Of a stretch of 64,000 nucleotides of DNA, positions 18,436 through 27,496 are shown piece by piece. Position numbers and translations under genes: made by a program. The DNA lies in IMG/VR virus record IMGVR_UViG_3300017605_000342, positions 96,875-160,874 of that record. One strand, given 5' to 3'. Below the pieces are notes generated by a model. That model saw nothing but the letters and a program-made list of their open reading frames with translations. It made no database searches and was not told the DNA's origin. Source of the DNA: a virus. The first letter of the stretch is position 1. Every line of letters begins with the position of its first letter.

Positions 18436-21400
18436 CGGCTTGCACTGCCTTGACTATATCAGCCGACCCAACAACAGCCGCAGGGATAACTTCGGCAGTA
18501 TTGGTTACTGCTGCTGGTATAACATCAGCCGCCAGCACAACAGCCGCAGGGATAACATCAGCAGTGTTTGTGACACTAGCTGGAGTAACTTCAGCAGTGT
18601 TGGTTACCATAGCCAAAATAACGGCGATGGTAGTTAGACACATTGTTCTTAAAATAAACAACGACTGATCTGGTGTCAGATGTATTTGCTGAATTAACCA
18701 TGATTTTACAAAATGTGTAAAAATCGGTTCGTTGGTTTGTAACAACCAATCCAAGTCAATCAGAGGAGTATTGAACTCCATTCCACTAATTAGTGAAAGC
18801 AACTCGGCACGGAACTTTGCTGATCGAGTGATTTCGGTAAACGCCGGCAACCACGTAGAAAGATCAAAGATTTCTTCACGTTTTACAAAAGATAACCGTG
18901 ATAGTTCAACAGAGTTCTTTCTCCCTAACAGCGTTGGAACAAAGTTCTCTTTGAACCACTTGTCCAAAGTAACCACTTCACTAGGAGTAAACTGGAATGT
19001 GCCGTTTCTGTCTATAAGTGCGAATCTCTTCTGGGGACGCTCTAGTTCTCTAGCCCATTTATCCAGAGTTACTTGCTCTCCGCTAGGAGTAAACTGGAAT
19101 GCACTACCCTTATCTAGTAGTGTTAACTTCTTAGCTGGGCGTTCTAATTCTTTAAACCACTTATCGACAGTAACACCACCATCTTGGCGTGGAACCACTA
19201 CTCCCAGAACATCACGGAAAAATTTCTTAGAGAAGATCGGGTTGTGATCTTTGTACCACTTATCAACCGTAGTTCTCTCGGCTTGTGTTAGCTGTCTTGG
19301 ATCAATTGCGTAATACCCCGTACGAATAAGAGGAATGCGGGTTGTGGGTGGTATACCAGTTTCTCTGAACCAACGATCCACGGGAACTCTAAACTCGCGT
19401 GTATCCATAACAGACACACCCTCTCTTACCAAGCGAAGCTTATCTCTCTGTGGTACAGACAACTGCTGCCAATACTTATCCAAGTCAATTCTGAACTGCT
19501 TGGCATCAAACACACTAGCCCCTTCACGCACCAACTGTGGTGGAAATCTTCTAGGTTCTGCTAGTTGTCGCCAGTACTTATCCAGTGTAATTCTTTCTGC
19601 TTGTGTCAATTGTCGCGGGTCAATAGTGAACCACCCAGGCAATCTTGGGGCAGCTTTCTTTGGCGGTGTTTCTGTTTCTTTAAACCACCGATCTGAAAAC
19701 GCAGACGTGTCCTCGTATCTAAACGGAGAAACTGAATGATCATACTGGGGCAATTCACGAATAGGCAAATACAAACTAGTCTTAGTACCAACCACAAAGC
19801 TAACTATAAACCGTGGTAAAACCTGAGATTGGCTTTCACGAACTAGCGGTAACACGCTGCGTCTTGGTTCTGAAAGTGGTCCCCACCACTTATCTACAGT
19901 TACTATTTCTTGTTGCTGTTGGTACGGAGGATATACCGAAGTATCGCGCAAACTTGGTCTAGCTTTGTTGAAGTCTAGATAAAAAGTACCATCCTGTCCC
20001 ACAACAAATGAGATATCTTTTGCATCTATAAACTCATTAACATAAGGTGTTAATTGCTTTTGTATGCGCTTATACTCTTGTTGATAAACAAACTTATCCA
20101 CATCAATTCTAAACTGCTTAGGATCAAAACCAGACACGCCCTCTTTCACTAGCTCAGACTTAGAACGACGTGGCTCTGACAACTGCTGCCAGTACTTATC
20201 GATGGTACTGCGTTCAGCCTGAATCAATTGATATGGATCTATTGTGTACCCCTCTTTCACCAACGGCTTAGCAGTCTTTGGAGGTGTCTGAGTTTCACGA
20301 TACCATCTATCCAGATCTACCCTGAATTCTTTTAGATCAAACGCAGAAATGCCTTGCTTCAACAGTTGGGCCGAAGTTCTTACTGGTGTTTCAGTATTAC
20401 GATACCAACCGTCCAGTCTCGCAACAAACTGTCTTACATCGAAAATACTAAGACCTTCTCTGACAAGTGCTGGTTTGGAACGCACTGGTTCTGTTAGTTG
20501 TTGCCAATACTTATCAACTGTAGAACGCTCAGCCTGTGTTAACTGACGTGGATCAATAGTGAACGCACCTTCACGAACTAGTGGCATACGTTGCCAAATA
20601 GTCTTTTCAGTTTCCTTGAACCATTTATCTACAGTTATTGTTTCACCACGAGAAACTAAGTCCTTCGCAAAAAATCCTTCTGGTACTAATGGTTTCTTTG
20701 TCCAAAGTGTTCTTGCAGTTTCTCTGTACCACTTATCCAACGTACTATTCTCAGCCTGTGTTAGCTGTCTAGGATCTATGACAAATAAACCCTCACGCAC
20801 AAGCGGTCGAACCCTATCCGGTGGCGTCCCAGTCAGTCTAAACCATCTATCTAATGGTACCAGAAGCTCGTGTGGGTCTGTAACAGATATACCAGATCTA
20901 GGTAGTATCTTAGCTAACGGCATCGGCTCAAAAATATTTCTAAACCACTTATCTACTGTAGATGTTTCTCCAGTAAAGAACGGGGCGGCTTTACCTTGGT
21001 ACTGAAACTTGGTTAGATATCTTAAATGCAAGTCATTGGTTACAACTGCAATTACGTCAGGCTGTGAAAACGGATACGTAGGAAACGTACTTTGTTGCCC
21101 TGTGATAAGTGGATCACGTAATGGCAAGTAAATACTTGTCTTTGTACCTACTGCGTATCTCACAGTAAATTCAGTGAACGCCTGCGTATGACCTTCTCTA
21201 ACCAACTGGCGCGGCACCATTCTTGGCTGATTAGGTAATTGGTAATGCTTGTCTATCGTCACTATCTCTTGCTGCTGTTGGTATGCGGGTGCTGCCAACA
21301 TATCCAACGTCGCTAATCTAGCCTTACCAAAAGGACGGTACGACACTTGATAGTACTTGTCGATAGAACTACGTTCAGCCTGTGTTAATTGTACAGGGTC

Positions 21401-21856
21401 GATTATTGAAATACCTGTCTTAACTAGTGGCTTGTAAACATTGGGCGATCTCTCAGTTTCCTTAAACCACTTATCCAAGTTAATCGGAAATTCAGCTTGA
21501 GCATCTTTCGAGAAATGGCCTTCAGCGACCAGCTCTCTGCGAACCATCTTCGGTTGATTTGGCTGCTGCCAGTATTTGTCAACCGTGCTGCGTTCAACCT
21601 GTGTTAGCTGTCGCGGATCTACAGAAAAATGCCCTTCTGGTACAAGGTACTTCGGAAATTGTTTTGGCTGATTTGGTACTTGGTAATACTTATCTAAAAA
21701 AACAACTACCGGAAAAGAGGCAACAAACGGTGGTTCAGCCTTAATCTGATACTGGAACCGCTCGTCAACCCCAATAGCTGTACTATCAAGTTCGACTTGA
21801 AGAGTGGGTGATGCCCCTCCAACATCTGTTCCACCAAATAGCAATAGCAAAGACAT
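18401..21856 (-). CDS. Giant repeat protein (about 23 copies of a ~40-residue motif)
   Basis: 1,151 residues. After about 55 residues, a motif of the type '(A)ERSTVDKYWQQLxEPxRxxxxLVREGxxxxDPRQLTQ' recurs; I count about 23 occurrences of a D-K/R-W/Y/F-F/W/Y core. The tail changes to short 'VTNTAEVIPAAV'-like repeats (about residues 1085-1135) before an acidic end. The regular Trp/Tyr-Lys-Asp pattern suggests an extended solenoid or a string of short beta-hairpins, possibly a tail fibre or a particle-surface tether. No known family recognised. It lies amid fibre genes and may evolve by repeat gain and loss. Confidence 0.75.
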   Translation of the reverse strand: MSLLLLFGGTDVGGASPTLQVELDSTAIGVDERFQYQIKAEPPFVASFPVVVFLDKYYQVPNQPKQFPKYLVPEGHFSVDPRQLTQVERSTVDKYWQQPNQPKMVRRELVAEGHFSKDAQAEFPINLDKWFKETERSPNVYKPLVKTGISIIDPVQLTQAERSSIDKYYQVSYRPFGKARLATLDMLAAPAYQQQQEIVTIDKHYQLPNQPRMVPRQLVREGHTQAFTEFTVRYAVGTKTSIYLPLRDPLITGQQSTFPTYPFSQPDVIAVVTNDLHLRYLTKFQYQGKAAPFFTGETSTVDKWFRNIFEPMPLAKILPRSGISVTDPHELLVPLDRWFRLTGTPPDRVRPLVREGLFVIDPRQLTQAENSTLDKWYRETARTLWTKKPLVPEGFFAKDLVSRGETITVDKWFKETEKTIWQRMPLVREGAFTIDPRQLTQAERSTVDKYWQQLTEPVRSKPALVREGLSIFDVRQFVARLDGWYRNTETPVRTSAQLLKQGISAFDLKEFRVDLDRWYRETQTPPKTAKPLVKEGYTIDPYQLIQAERSTIDKYWQQLSEPRRSKSELVKEGVSGFDPKQFRIDVDKFVYQQEYKRIQKQLTPYVNEFIDAKDISFVVGQDGTFYLDFNKARPSLRDTSVYPPYQQQQEIVTVDKWWGPLSEPRRSVLPLVRESQSQVLPRFIVSFVVGTKTSLYLPIRELPQYDHSVSPFRYEDTSAFSDRWFKETETPPKKAAPRLPGWFTIDPRQLTQAERITLDKYWRQLAEPRRFPPQLVREGASVFDAKQFRIDLDKYWQQLSVPQRDKLRLVREGVSVMDTREFRVPVDRWFRETGIPPTTRIPLIRTGYYAIDPRQLTQAERTTVDKWYKDHNPIFSKKFFRDVLGVVVPRQDGGVTVDKWFKELERPAKKLTLLDKGSAFQFTPSGEQVTLDKWARELERPQKRFALIDRNGTFQFTPSEVVTLDKWFKENFVPTLLGRKNSVELSRLSFVKREEIFDLSTWLPAFTEITRSAKFRAELLSLISGMEFNTPLIDLDWLLQTNEPIFTHFVKSWLIQQIHLTPDQSLFILRTMCLTTIAVILAMVTNTAEVTPASVTNTADVIPAAVVLAADVIPAAVTNTAEVIPAAVVGSADIVKAVQADVDLAACKDDE

Positions 21857-21859
21857 AGG

Positions 21860-22555
21860 TTATATACCAAACATACCGGCTGACCCAACTGGGTCCACCA
21901 TGCTGATTCCAGTGCCAGAAACGTAGAACTCCATCACAATAATTCCCCACGCAGTTGTGTTTGCGTTAGTCCAAGTAATCGTCGATCCAGTCTCACCACT
22001 TGCACGAGACGCAGTTTCCTGACTATGTGCTGGATTGGTAAAAGATACCTCTGAGCTTGCGATTTCTCCCCATGATCCTGGGGCAGTCCACTGAGCTGCT
22101 GAGTTGGTTGTATTCGTCGCAAACCCCAAACAGCCGTTACCTGTAAGAATAGCAGCATCCATAGTAACTGCGGGATTTGCAGAAGAGCCTGTAGCCGTCT
22201 TGAATTGACGCAGTAAAGGATTAGTCGTTGAATCACCACCAGTCACACGAACCACATGCATCGCACTACCGGTGGAATTTCCTGAAATTGTATAGACAGG
22301 AGTCGTTGAAGTGGCGGCTGTAGCAGCAGCATAAAATATGAAGATTGTATCTGCGCCAGCATTTTTTGTAAAGCTTGTTAAGAAGTACCACGTCCAAGCA
22401 CCAGACATGGAACCGACAGCGGTATTACCGGTCACGCTTACACAAGCAATTAACAGGTCACCAGCCGCTGGCGTTCCAGCAGTACCAGTGTGATTAGCTG
22501 CGTTGTTAGATGTGTTCGCTGAAGCTGCCGCCAAAGCTGTAAAGGCTAGTGCCAT
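21860..22555 (-). CDS. Beta-sandwich phage structural protein
   Basis: 231 residues, low-complexity Ala/Thr/Ser/Gly composition: MALAFTALAAASANTSNNAA, then AGDLLIACVSVTGN and TTAWGIIVMEFYVSG near the end. This pattern (small residues, 'GDLLi...v......s', final 'w...v.eFr') occurs in many phage decoration or fibre-associated proteins. Precise role unknown. Confidence 0.6.
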   Translation of the reverse strand: MALAFTALAAASANTSNNAANHTGTAGTPAAGDLLIACVSVTGNTAVGSMSGAWTWYFLTSFTKNAGADTIFIFYAAATAATSTTPVYTISGNSTGSAMHVVRVTGGDSTTNPLLRQFKTATGSSANPAVTMDAAILTGNGCLGFATNTTNSAAQWTAPGSWGEIASSEVSFTNPAHSQETASRASGETGSTITWTNANTTAWGIIVMEFYVSGTGISMVDPVGSAGMFGI

Positions 22556-22731
22556 TATTCCTCTTTAACACACTGAACTCTGTTGTTGTGGGTGTGGTTA
22601 TTACCTTTTCGTTCCTCTTTAGTTTCAGGTTGCCCACATTTGCAGCAATGATACCATCCACGTCCGTTGTAGAATTCTCCGAAAGTGTCGTCGTTTACTT
22701 CTTTGTAATCGCAAAAACAATGTTTATTCAT
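22555..22731 (-). CDS. Small zinc-ribbon protein
   Basis: 58 residues from the ATG at 22731, preceded by TAAGGAC. Cys/His pairs MNKHCFCDYKE and YHCCKCGQPETKEERK suggest one zinc site. Wedged between two structural genes, with its start close to the upstream stop. Function unknown; it is one of several small Cys-rich proteins in this operon. Confidence 0.6.
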   Translation of the reverse strand: MNKHCFCDYKEVNDDTFGEFYNGRGWYHCCKCGQPETKEERKGNNHTHNNRVQCVKEE

Positions 22732-22736
22732 AGTCC

Positions 22737-23555
22737 TTACCATTCATACCCAGCTACACAGACATCGATTGAAATACCAGCATCCGTAGTAATGTGTAAT
22801 TCTCGGTCTGCTGTTGTACAAAAGATCGGTGAGGCTGGCGTAAAAACTAAACCAGGTTTAGATGTAGTACTTGGAGCCGATGAAAATGCAAGCACGGCTT
22901 GGTCAGTACCCGCTGAGTAGGTGGTATCCGCATTATCACCGAACCACAAAATAATACGGGCGGCAGTCGTCGCGTAAGTACCGACCACAATCGACGTAAT
23001 GGCAATTTTCTTACCAGAGGTTGGGGACCATACGTCAGTACCAGTCTGAGTAGAAGTGGCGTTAAATGTCTTATGGATAAATAGCGCGGGATCAATATGC
23101 GCAGTAAGTTGTCTTCCCCAAAGGTCGCTCACACCATTTGCACGATCTGAGTTTGCAACAGCAGTTGGTAAAGCGTTGATCGCCTTGAAACCAACCTTGA
23201 CTGGGTTACCAGAATCGGCAGAATCATGCGGCGTGCCTCCACCAACTGCCAATGCATCCACAGCAGAAGAACCCGTCTCATCAACCACGGAAGTTTGTAG
23301 AGTACCATCACCGATTCTTACAGCAACTGGAGTCCCTGATGGGGCATCGACTGTGATCGAGTTACCACCGTCGTTCATACGAGTTACATCAACGTCTAAA
23401 CCGTTGGTCGCATCTCCACCTATTTTTCCGGTTGCATCTGCCGTTCCATCTACCAACTTTACATATTGATAATGAACACCGGAAACGTCGTCAGTTGCAA
23501 CTACTGGGGTTGCTGTGCCTGTACCAGATGCTGGAATTGTTACGTTATCTGCCAT
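22737..23555 (-). CDS. Virion structural protein
   Basis: 272 residues, beginning MADNVTIPASGTGTATPVVATDDVSGVHYQ, a common opening of phage structural proteins ('vATDdv.GvhyQrvKl..g.dg'), followed by a C-terminal beta-sandwich (KIAITSIVVGTYATTAARIILWFGDN). Probably a capsid decoration or fibre-base protein; it adjoins the LamG-like gene. Confidence 0.6.
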   Translation of the reverse strand: MADNVTIPASGTGTATPVVATDDVSGVHYQYVKLVDGTADATGKIGGDATNGLDVDVTRMNDGGNSITVDAPSGTPVAVRIGDGTLQTSVVDETGSSAVDALAVGGGTPHDSADSGNPVKVGFKAINALPTAVANSDRANGVSDLWGRQLTAHIDPALFIHKTFNATSTQTGTDVWSPTSGKKIAITSIVVGTYATTAARIILWFGDNADTTYSAGTDQAVLAFSSAPSTTSKPGLVFTPASPIFCTTADRELHITTDAGISIDVCVAGYEW

Positions 23556-24842
23556 TTAGTAACCTACCTGTTTTCTACTTTTGTAAAAGTTTATGTTTGA
23601 TGCAGAAACAAACGGAGACAAACTAGCCGCTGTTACACGTATGTCATCAAACCACATGGTGTGTGCGTTAGTTGCCGAACTATCCAAGTCTATAGTAGTG
23701 ATTGAAGCATAGCTGCCGGTATTAACAGTATTCCAAGGGGTCCATGATCCACCGTCGATTCGCGCCCTATACTGATTCGGCTGGTTAGTGTTATCAAACT
23801 GCATCTCGCATTGATACCACGTATCAGCCGAATAAGCTTGAATCGTTTCGTACACCCCACCGCTATCGTCATACGTTTCTATGTTACCTGTTGGGCCGAA
23901 TCTAATATACATCCGACCACCAGTATTACCAATCGATGACCTTAACGTCACACCTATATTGTCATTAGGATTGGTGATACTGATACGCATTCTCCAAGAA
24001 ACGCTTCCCGCAGAAAGCGGGGCAATTTCTCGGTAGTAATGAGTTTCAGTAGTTGTATTGGCCCGTACCGCTTTGCCGCCTTGACCACCGGATGGAGCAA
24101 CTTCAACACTCTTATGACCAGTCGTTGGAGTAGACCAGCCCGTTAAAAACGCAGCCCAAGGACTCACCCAATTCGCACCGTCAGACAAACCAACCAATTC
24201 GGCACCAGTCGCGTAACTATCAAAAGAATCTGCCGCCACCCACGAAGTTCCTAATGCTACTGATCGGATGTCATCAACATAGGCAACTGCATTAAATCCA
24301 GTCTCAGCATCAATGTGAAACCGTGAAATGCTGGCGTAAGATCCACCGTCTACAGACTTAAAAGCACTCCAGTAAGAATCATTGATTCGAACTCGATACA
24401 AACCAGGATGGTCAGTATTATCAAAGTGAACCACAATGGTATACCAAGTATTGGCGGCGTATGTTTGTAAAGTATCGTAGACGACGGTATTCCCATTCCA
24501 TATCTTGATGGTTCCGTCAGACGCAAAGTTCACAAACATCTTACCGTTTGTACTGTCATCCAATACGATCTTAAAATCACCGCTTGGGGACGCGGAATCC
24601 AGCCGTACTCTGTAAGAAACAAACCCTTGCGTAATAGCAGTCATACTACGATGGTACTCTGAAAGTGGGTCGGCATTACAACGCACTGCGTTGCCACCCT
24701 GTCCGCCACTGGGAGCCGTTTCGATGGTCAACACACCAGCCACTTGCGTCCATGCGGAAGTCCAGTTGCTACCACCATTCTTGCCGTTTAGGTCATTTGT
24801 TAGTGTGTAGCTATCAAAGTCATCTGTTGCAATCCAAGCCAT
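23556..24842 (-). CDS. Tandem LamG-like domain protein
   Basis: 428 residues made of two similar halves of about 200 residues. Each begins 'W.a.D.FDSY' (WIATDDFDSYTLTND and WVAADSFDSYATGAE), carries 'APSGGQGG.AVR' and ends with a 'DDIR' strand. The duplication is clear by eye. Concanavalin-like folds of this type bind glycans. A 20-residue tail follows the second copy. Confidence 0.75.
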   Translation of the reverse strand: MAWIATDDFDSYTLTNDLNGKNGGSNWTSAWTQVAGVLTIETAPSGGQGGNAVRCNADPLSEYHRSMTAITQGFVSYRVRLDSASPSGDFKIVLDDSTNGKMFVNFASDGTIKIWNGNTVVYDTLQTYAANTWYTIVVHFDNTDHPGLYRVRINDSYWSAFKSVDGGSYASISRFHIDAETGFNAVAYVDDIRSVALGTSWVAADSFDSYATGAELVGLSDGANWVSPWAAFLTGWSTPTTGHKSVEVAPSGGQGGKAVRANTTTETHYYREIAPLSAGSVSWRMRISITNPNDNIGVTLRSSIGNTGGRMYIRFGPTGNIETYDDSGGVYETIQAYSADTWYQCEMQFDNTNQPNQYRARIDGGSWTPWNTVNTGSYASITTIDLDSSATNAHTMWFDDIRVTAASLSPFVSASNINFYKSRKQVGY

Positions 24843-25123
24843 TATCTAAGTACCGATATCTTACCGTTCTCAAAATCTTCCATACGTTTCTCAAATGGGT
24901 AACATTTTGCAATACATGCGGGCGCACCACAAAGCCAAGAATCGCACTTAGTGCAATAACCGCGTAATACACCACTACCTTTCACAGAAATACAGTGTTT
25001 ATGGCAATGACCACATTGAAGTGTCTGCGCGATTTCCTCGCCATCTGCGAGGATATATCCTGACGGTTTTCTGCTTGTTGTGGCAGATTCACCGGGTTCG
25101 AGGATTAGTTTGCCTTCCGCCAT
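24842..25123 (-). CDS. Zinc-ribbon protein
   Basis: 93 residues from the ATG at 25123 (MAEGKLILEPGES), which overlaps the upstream stop as TAATG. Cys/His motifs CGHCHKHC, YCTKCDSWLCG and CIAKCYPFEKRM suggest two zinc sites. It resembles the small 'Gly-ribbon' phage proteins beside structural genes. Function unknown. Confidence 0.65.
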   Translation of the reverse strand: MAEGKLILEPGESATTSRKPSGYILADGEEIAQTLQCGHCHKHCISVKGSGVLRGYCTKCDSWLCGAPACIAKCYPFEKRMEDFENGKISVLR

Positions 25124-25266
25124 TACCCAATTCTCCAATTAGTTCCCCAACTGTGGGATATGGACTTTTTCTTACCACTAGCCAACATAGCTTCCTGAGT
25201 TCTGCGATAAGCTTTTTCTTCTTCTGTAAGGGGAAATAATGCGGCTGTAAAAACACATACTATCAT
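25123..25266 (-). CDS. Small protein with hydrophobic N-terminus
   Basis: 47 residues from the ATG at 25266 (MIVCVFTAALFPLTEEEKAYR), overlapping the upstream stop. A short hydrophobic start is followed by a charged helix (EEEKAYRRTQEAMLASGKKK). Possibly membrane-associated. Function unknown. Confidence 0.5.
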   Translation of the reverse strand: MIVCVFTAALFPLTEEEKAYRRTQEAMLASGKKKSISHSWGTNWRIG

Positions 25267-25267
25267 G

Positions 25268-25477
25268 TTAACCTGCCTTTTGTTTTTGAAGCATGTAGTT
25301 GTTAAATGCGCGGTTTTTCTCGGCACATAAAACACAATGCATATCTTGGTTTATCTTGGTGTCTAGGCCACAAGACATACATTTGTGGGGTTGTGGGGTT
25401 GGTTCAACTAGTATGATGTTTTGAAACTTTTCGTCATCTATCTGATTGTTCTGTTTAAGGTAGATCGGTTGTGACAT
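25268..25477 (-). CDS. Zinc-ribbon protein
   Basis: 69 residues from the ATG at 25477 (MSQPIYLKQNNQ). It contains HKCMSCGLDTKINQDMHCVLC, a CxxC...CxxC ribbon. The start overlaps the 3' end of the upstream gene by 23 bases. Function unknown. Confidence 0.6.
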   Translation of the reverse strand: MSQPIYLKQNNQIDDEKFQNIILVEPTPQPHKCMSCGLDTKINQDMHCVLCAEKNRAFNNYMLQKQKAG

Positions 25478-25802
25478 CACGTTCTTCTTTCTTATGCTTT
25501 TTACTATAAACAGCCACCGAATCTGGAAGTGGGGCCTTAGGGTACTTCTCTTTGAAAGCATCCAAATAACAGTCAACACAATACTCTGCGAAAATTGATT
25601 CTCTACCATTTACACCCAAAACAGGTCTTAAATGGAAGTGGTGTGGGACTGGAGATTGAAACCCATTTCCCTGCATATTTAGGTACTGTTCTAGAGTATC
25701 TCCACACGCATTACATGAACGTCCTGCTGTCGTGTTTTCGCGCCATCCTGCACAGATCTCACAAGCACCATCCTGCTCGTCGATCAAAACTGGTCTTACC
25801 AT
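25455..25802 (-). CDS. Zinc-binding protein
   Basis: 115 residues. CEICAGWRENTTAGRSCNACG and YCVDCYLDAFKEKYP form two CxxC-type pairs. The C-terminus is basic. It starts the run of three small zinc proteins (25455, 25268, 24842) between the decoration-like gene and the fibre genes. Confidence 0.65.
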   Translation of the reverse strand: MVRPVLIDEQDGACEICAGWRENTTAGRSCNACGDTLEQYLNMQGNGFQSPVPHHFHLRPVLGVNGRESIFAEYCVDCYLDAFKEKYPKAPLPDSVAVYSKKHKKEERDVTTDLP

Positions 25803-25896
25803 TTGATATCCTTTGAAATAAATTGAGGTGTCATTGCTTACGATTGCCAGCCATTGTAGGCGTATGATCTTACTCGCTGGCGCAACCCCAATTCAA

Positions 25897-26346
25897 TTAC
25901 TCTTCGAACAAAATTGTGTAGGTCATTGCAACAGCAGACCCACCGATAGCGTTCTGTAATAGCCCGATACCGTTAGATGCTGTAGACGGTGCTTTCAACT
26001 CACTTCCCGGTGCAGCGACCCAACGGAATGTCGCACGTTGGTTTGTTGCAAAACGAAGTAAGATTGTGTTTGCGGTGTAGGTAGGTTCTACAGAGTGGTT
26101 AACCTTCACCACAGATGTACCTGCCGGATCACCAGAATCTAGCGCTGCGTAGGTAAAGGTTGTACCAGTACCGTCAGCAGTGTAACGCTGTAGGATGTAC
26201 TCACCAGCGTTGTCGGCGGGTGTTGCTACCGAACCCACCAACACGTCATAAATTAACGGACGAACTGCTGCTGTCGCTGTGATAGAAATCGCAGACGTGC
26301 TAGCAGTGTTTGTATCCGTAGTTGCTACTGAATATTTTCTTGCCAT
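25897..26346 (-). CDS. Virion structural protein, possibly capsid decoration
   Basis: 149 residues, MARKYSVATTDTNTASTSAISITATAAVRPLIYDVLVGSVATPADN. A jelly-roll-like composition ending MTYTILFEE. This opening is widespread in small phage structural proteins. Preceded by a clear ribosome site (TAGGAGAGC). Confidence 0.6.
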   Translation of the reverse strand: MARKYSVATTDTNTASTSAISITATAAVRPLIYDVLVGSVATPADNAGEYILQRYTADGTGTTFTYAALDSGDPAGTSVVKVNHSVEPTYTANTILLRFATNQRATFRWVAAPGSELKAPSTASNGIGLLQNAIGGSAVAMTYTILFEE

Positions 26347-26369
26347 AATAGTTTATTAGCTCTCCTAAA

Positions 26370-26513
26370 TTAACATTCAAAAAATTCTACACGGTCATCT
26401 TGTAGAAAATTATCAAACCCATCTGTTATGCGGGCTATTTCATTCTGATAGCAAAACTCTATCAATTCTAATGCTTCAGCCATTGACACGACCGGACTGA
26501 CAATTCTAACCAC
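26370..26513 (-). CDS. Small hypothetical protein
   Basis: About 47 residues from a GTG at 26513 (MVRIVSPVVSMAEALELIEF), overlapping the stop of the upstream gene by eight bases. The upstream part of the same frame overlaps the zinc protein and is unlikely to be translated. Acidic C-terminus (DDRVEFFEC). Function unknown; the start is uncertain. Confidence 0.45.
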   Translation of the reverse strand: MVRIVSPVVSMAEALELIEFCYQNEIARITDGFDNFLQDDRVEFFEC

Positions 26514-26802
26514 AACTTTGGTTGATTTCGAATCGGTAATCTTTTCCAATGAATTCCTCACCAAGGTACTCGTACAATGCTTTGAAGTTCTTGGAAAATG
26601 CATCGCGCATTCTCTCAGCGACTAACGTAGATGCACTCTGTGTATCAACGTGACAGTCTAAACAGTAAAACTGTGTGCAATACTTACAGTACTCTAGGTG
26701 CGGGTGCAGACACGGTGCGTACTGTTCCGGGTGTTTGTGCTTCTCACTCTGACTAATTGGGGTATAGTTGGCTCCCCACGCGCCATAAAACATATTAAAC
26801 AT
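26506..26802 (-). CDS. Zinc-finger protein
   Basis: 98 residues. CLHPHLEYCKYCTQFYCLDC is a His/Cys-rich zinc site near residue 35, followed by a helical C-terminus (SKNFKALYEYLGEEFIGKDY). Overlaps the next upstream gene by eight bases. Function unknown. Confidence 0.6.
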   Translation of the reverse strand: MFNMFYGAWGANYTPISQSEKHKHPEQYAPCLHPHLEYCKYCTQFYCLDCHVDTQSASTLVAERMRDAFSKNFKALYEYLGEEFIGKDYRFEINQSCG

Positions 26803-27025
26803 TGTAATTCTCTACTTCCTTTCGCAAGATTTCCTTGAGTTCGATTTCAGAAGTAACCCCGGCTGTAAACTCTGCAATTTGATGGTCGATTGTTTCGGAT
26901 AACTCACTAACAGCCTTAGGTGGCGACCACGTAAATGGTACAAACCAGTCTTGAAATTCATTAAGGGAAGTCTCTCCAAAGATATACTTTTGTAGTTCAA
27001 ACACTAACAAGTCGGCTTGTTTCAT
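26795..27025 (-). CDS. Small helical protein
   Basis: 76 residues, MKQADLLVFELQKYIFGETSLNEFQDWFVPFTW. Acidic and helical, reminiscent of small 'FQDWF'-type proteins that partner other factors, but no firm family. It starts six bases downstream of the tRNA-Pro CCA end in transcription order. Confidence 0.55.
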   Translation of the reverse strand: MKQADLLVFELQKYIFGETSLNEFQDWFVPFTWSPPKAVSELSETIDHQIAEFTAGVTSEIELKEILRKEVENYNV

Positions 27026-27030
27026 TTTGT

Positions 27031-27104
27031 TGGTCTGGGTAGCTGGAATCGAACCAGCTCTTCATGATCCCAAGTCACGGGTGCAACCATTACACCATAC
27101 CCAG
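27031..27104 (-). tRNA. tRNA-Pro(UGG)
   Basis: Minus strand. The acceptor CTGGGTA/TACCCAG pairs fully with C1-G72, the bacterial tRNA-Pro hallmark. A73 and an encoded CCA follow. The T-arm GCTGG-TTCGATT-CCAGC and a D-arm GTGT...GCAC are canonical. Anticodon loop CTTGGGA gives UGG. It stands alone between protein genes. A second tRNA-Pro(UGG) is at 42706 on the other strand. Confidence 0.9.
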
Positions 27105-27129
27105 ATATGTCGGGTATGGGTTGGGGTTC

Positions 27130-27267
27130 TCAGGATTTGTCATTGTGATATTCCTTCCACTTTTTCATAGTATCTGGTCTTGAGAGATACATGAACTTCC
27201 AATATGCTTTAAAACAAAACTTACAGCGTGGGCCTTCTTTGCAAGGCACGTTATGAACGACTGCCAC
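27130..27267 (-). CDS. Small Cys-containing basic protein
   Basis: 45 residues from a GTG at 27267 (MAVVHNVPCKEGPRCKFCFK). It has CxxC plus an upstream Cys and a basic helix, and overlaps the preceding gene by 17 bases. Function unknown. Confidence 0.55.
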   Translation of the reverse strand: MAVVHNVPCKEGPRCKFCFKAYWKFMYLSRPDTMKKWKEYHNDKS

Positions 27268-27385
27268 TTTTCTTTTTGTCCTTAGCTTTGACGACTTTGA
27301 TGCCGCCGTCTTTCTTGAACTGCTCGTAAATTTCTGGCTTATGTTCTTTAAGCCAAGTACGCTGTTTACGTGAATAAAATGTCAT
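27251..27385 (-). CDS. Small basic protein
   Basis: 44 residues, MTFYSRKQRTWLKEHKPEIY, with a Lys-rich C-terminus (KAKDKKKSGSRS). Its ATG overlaps the upstream stop (ATGA). The 'SRKQR.WLKEHKPEIYEQ' pattern resembles its neighbour's 'SAKQRRYMFAK'. Possibly nucleic-acid binding by charge alone. Confidence 0.6.
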   Translation of the reverse strand: MTFYSRKQRTWLKEHKPEIYEQFKKDGGIKVVKAKDKKKSGSRS

Positions 27386-27495
27386 TTGCGTTTACCACGG
27401 CGAACCTTGGTGCCGTACTTCTTTGCCCAACGTTTCGCAATTTTCGGAAGCTTTGCAAACATGTAACGACGTTGTTTAGCAGACTTAAATGGCAT
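27382..27495 (-). CDS. Very small basic protein
   Basis: 37 residues, MPFKSAKQRRYMFAKLPKIA, with 15 Lys/Arg. The 'F.S.kQrrym.a..P..a..wak' pattern is common in tiny phage proteins of unknown role. Coupled to the next gene by ATGA overlap. Confidence 0.65.
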   Translation of the reverse strand: MPFKSAKQRRYMFAKLPKIAKRWAKKYGTKVRRGKRK

Positions 27496-27496
27496 C

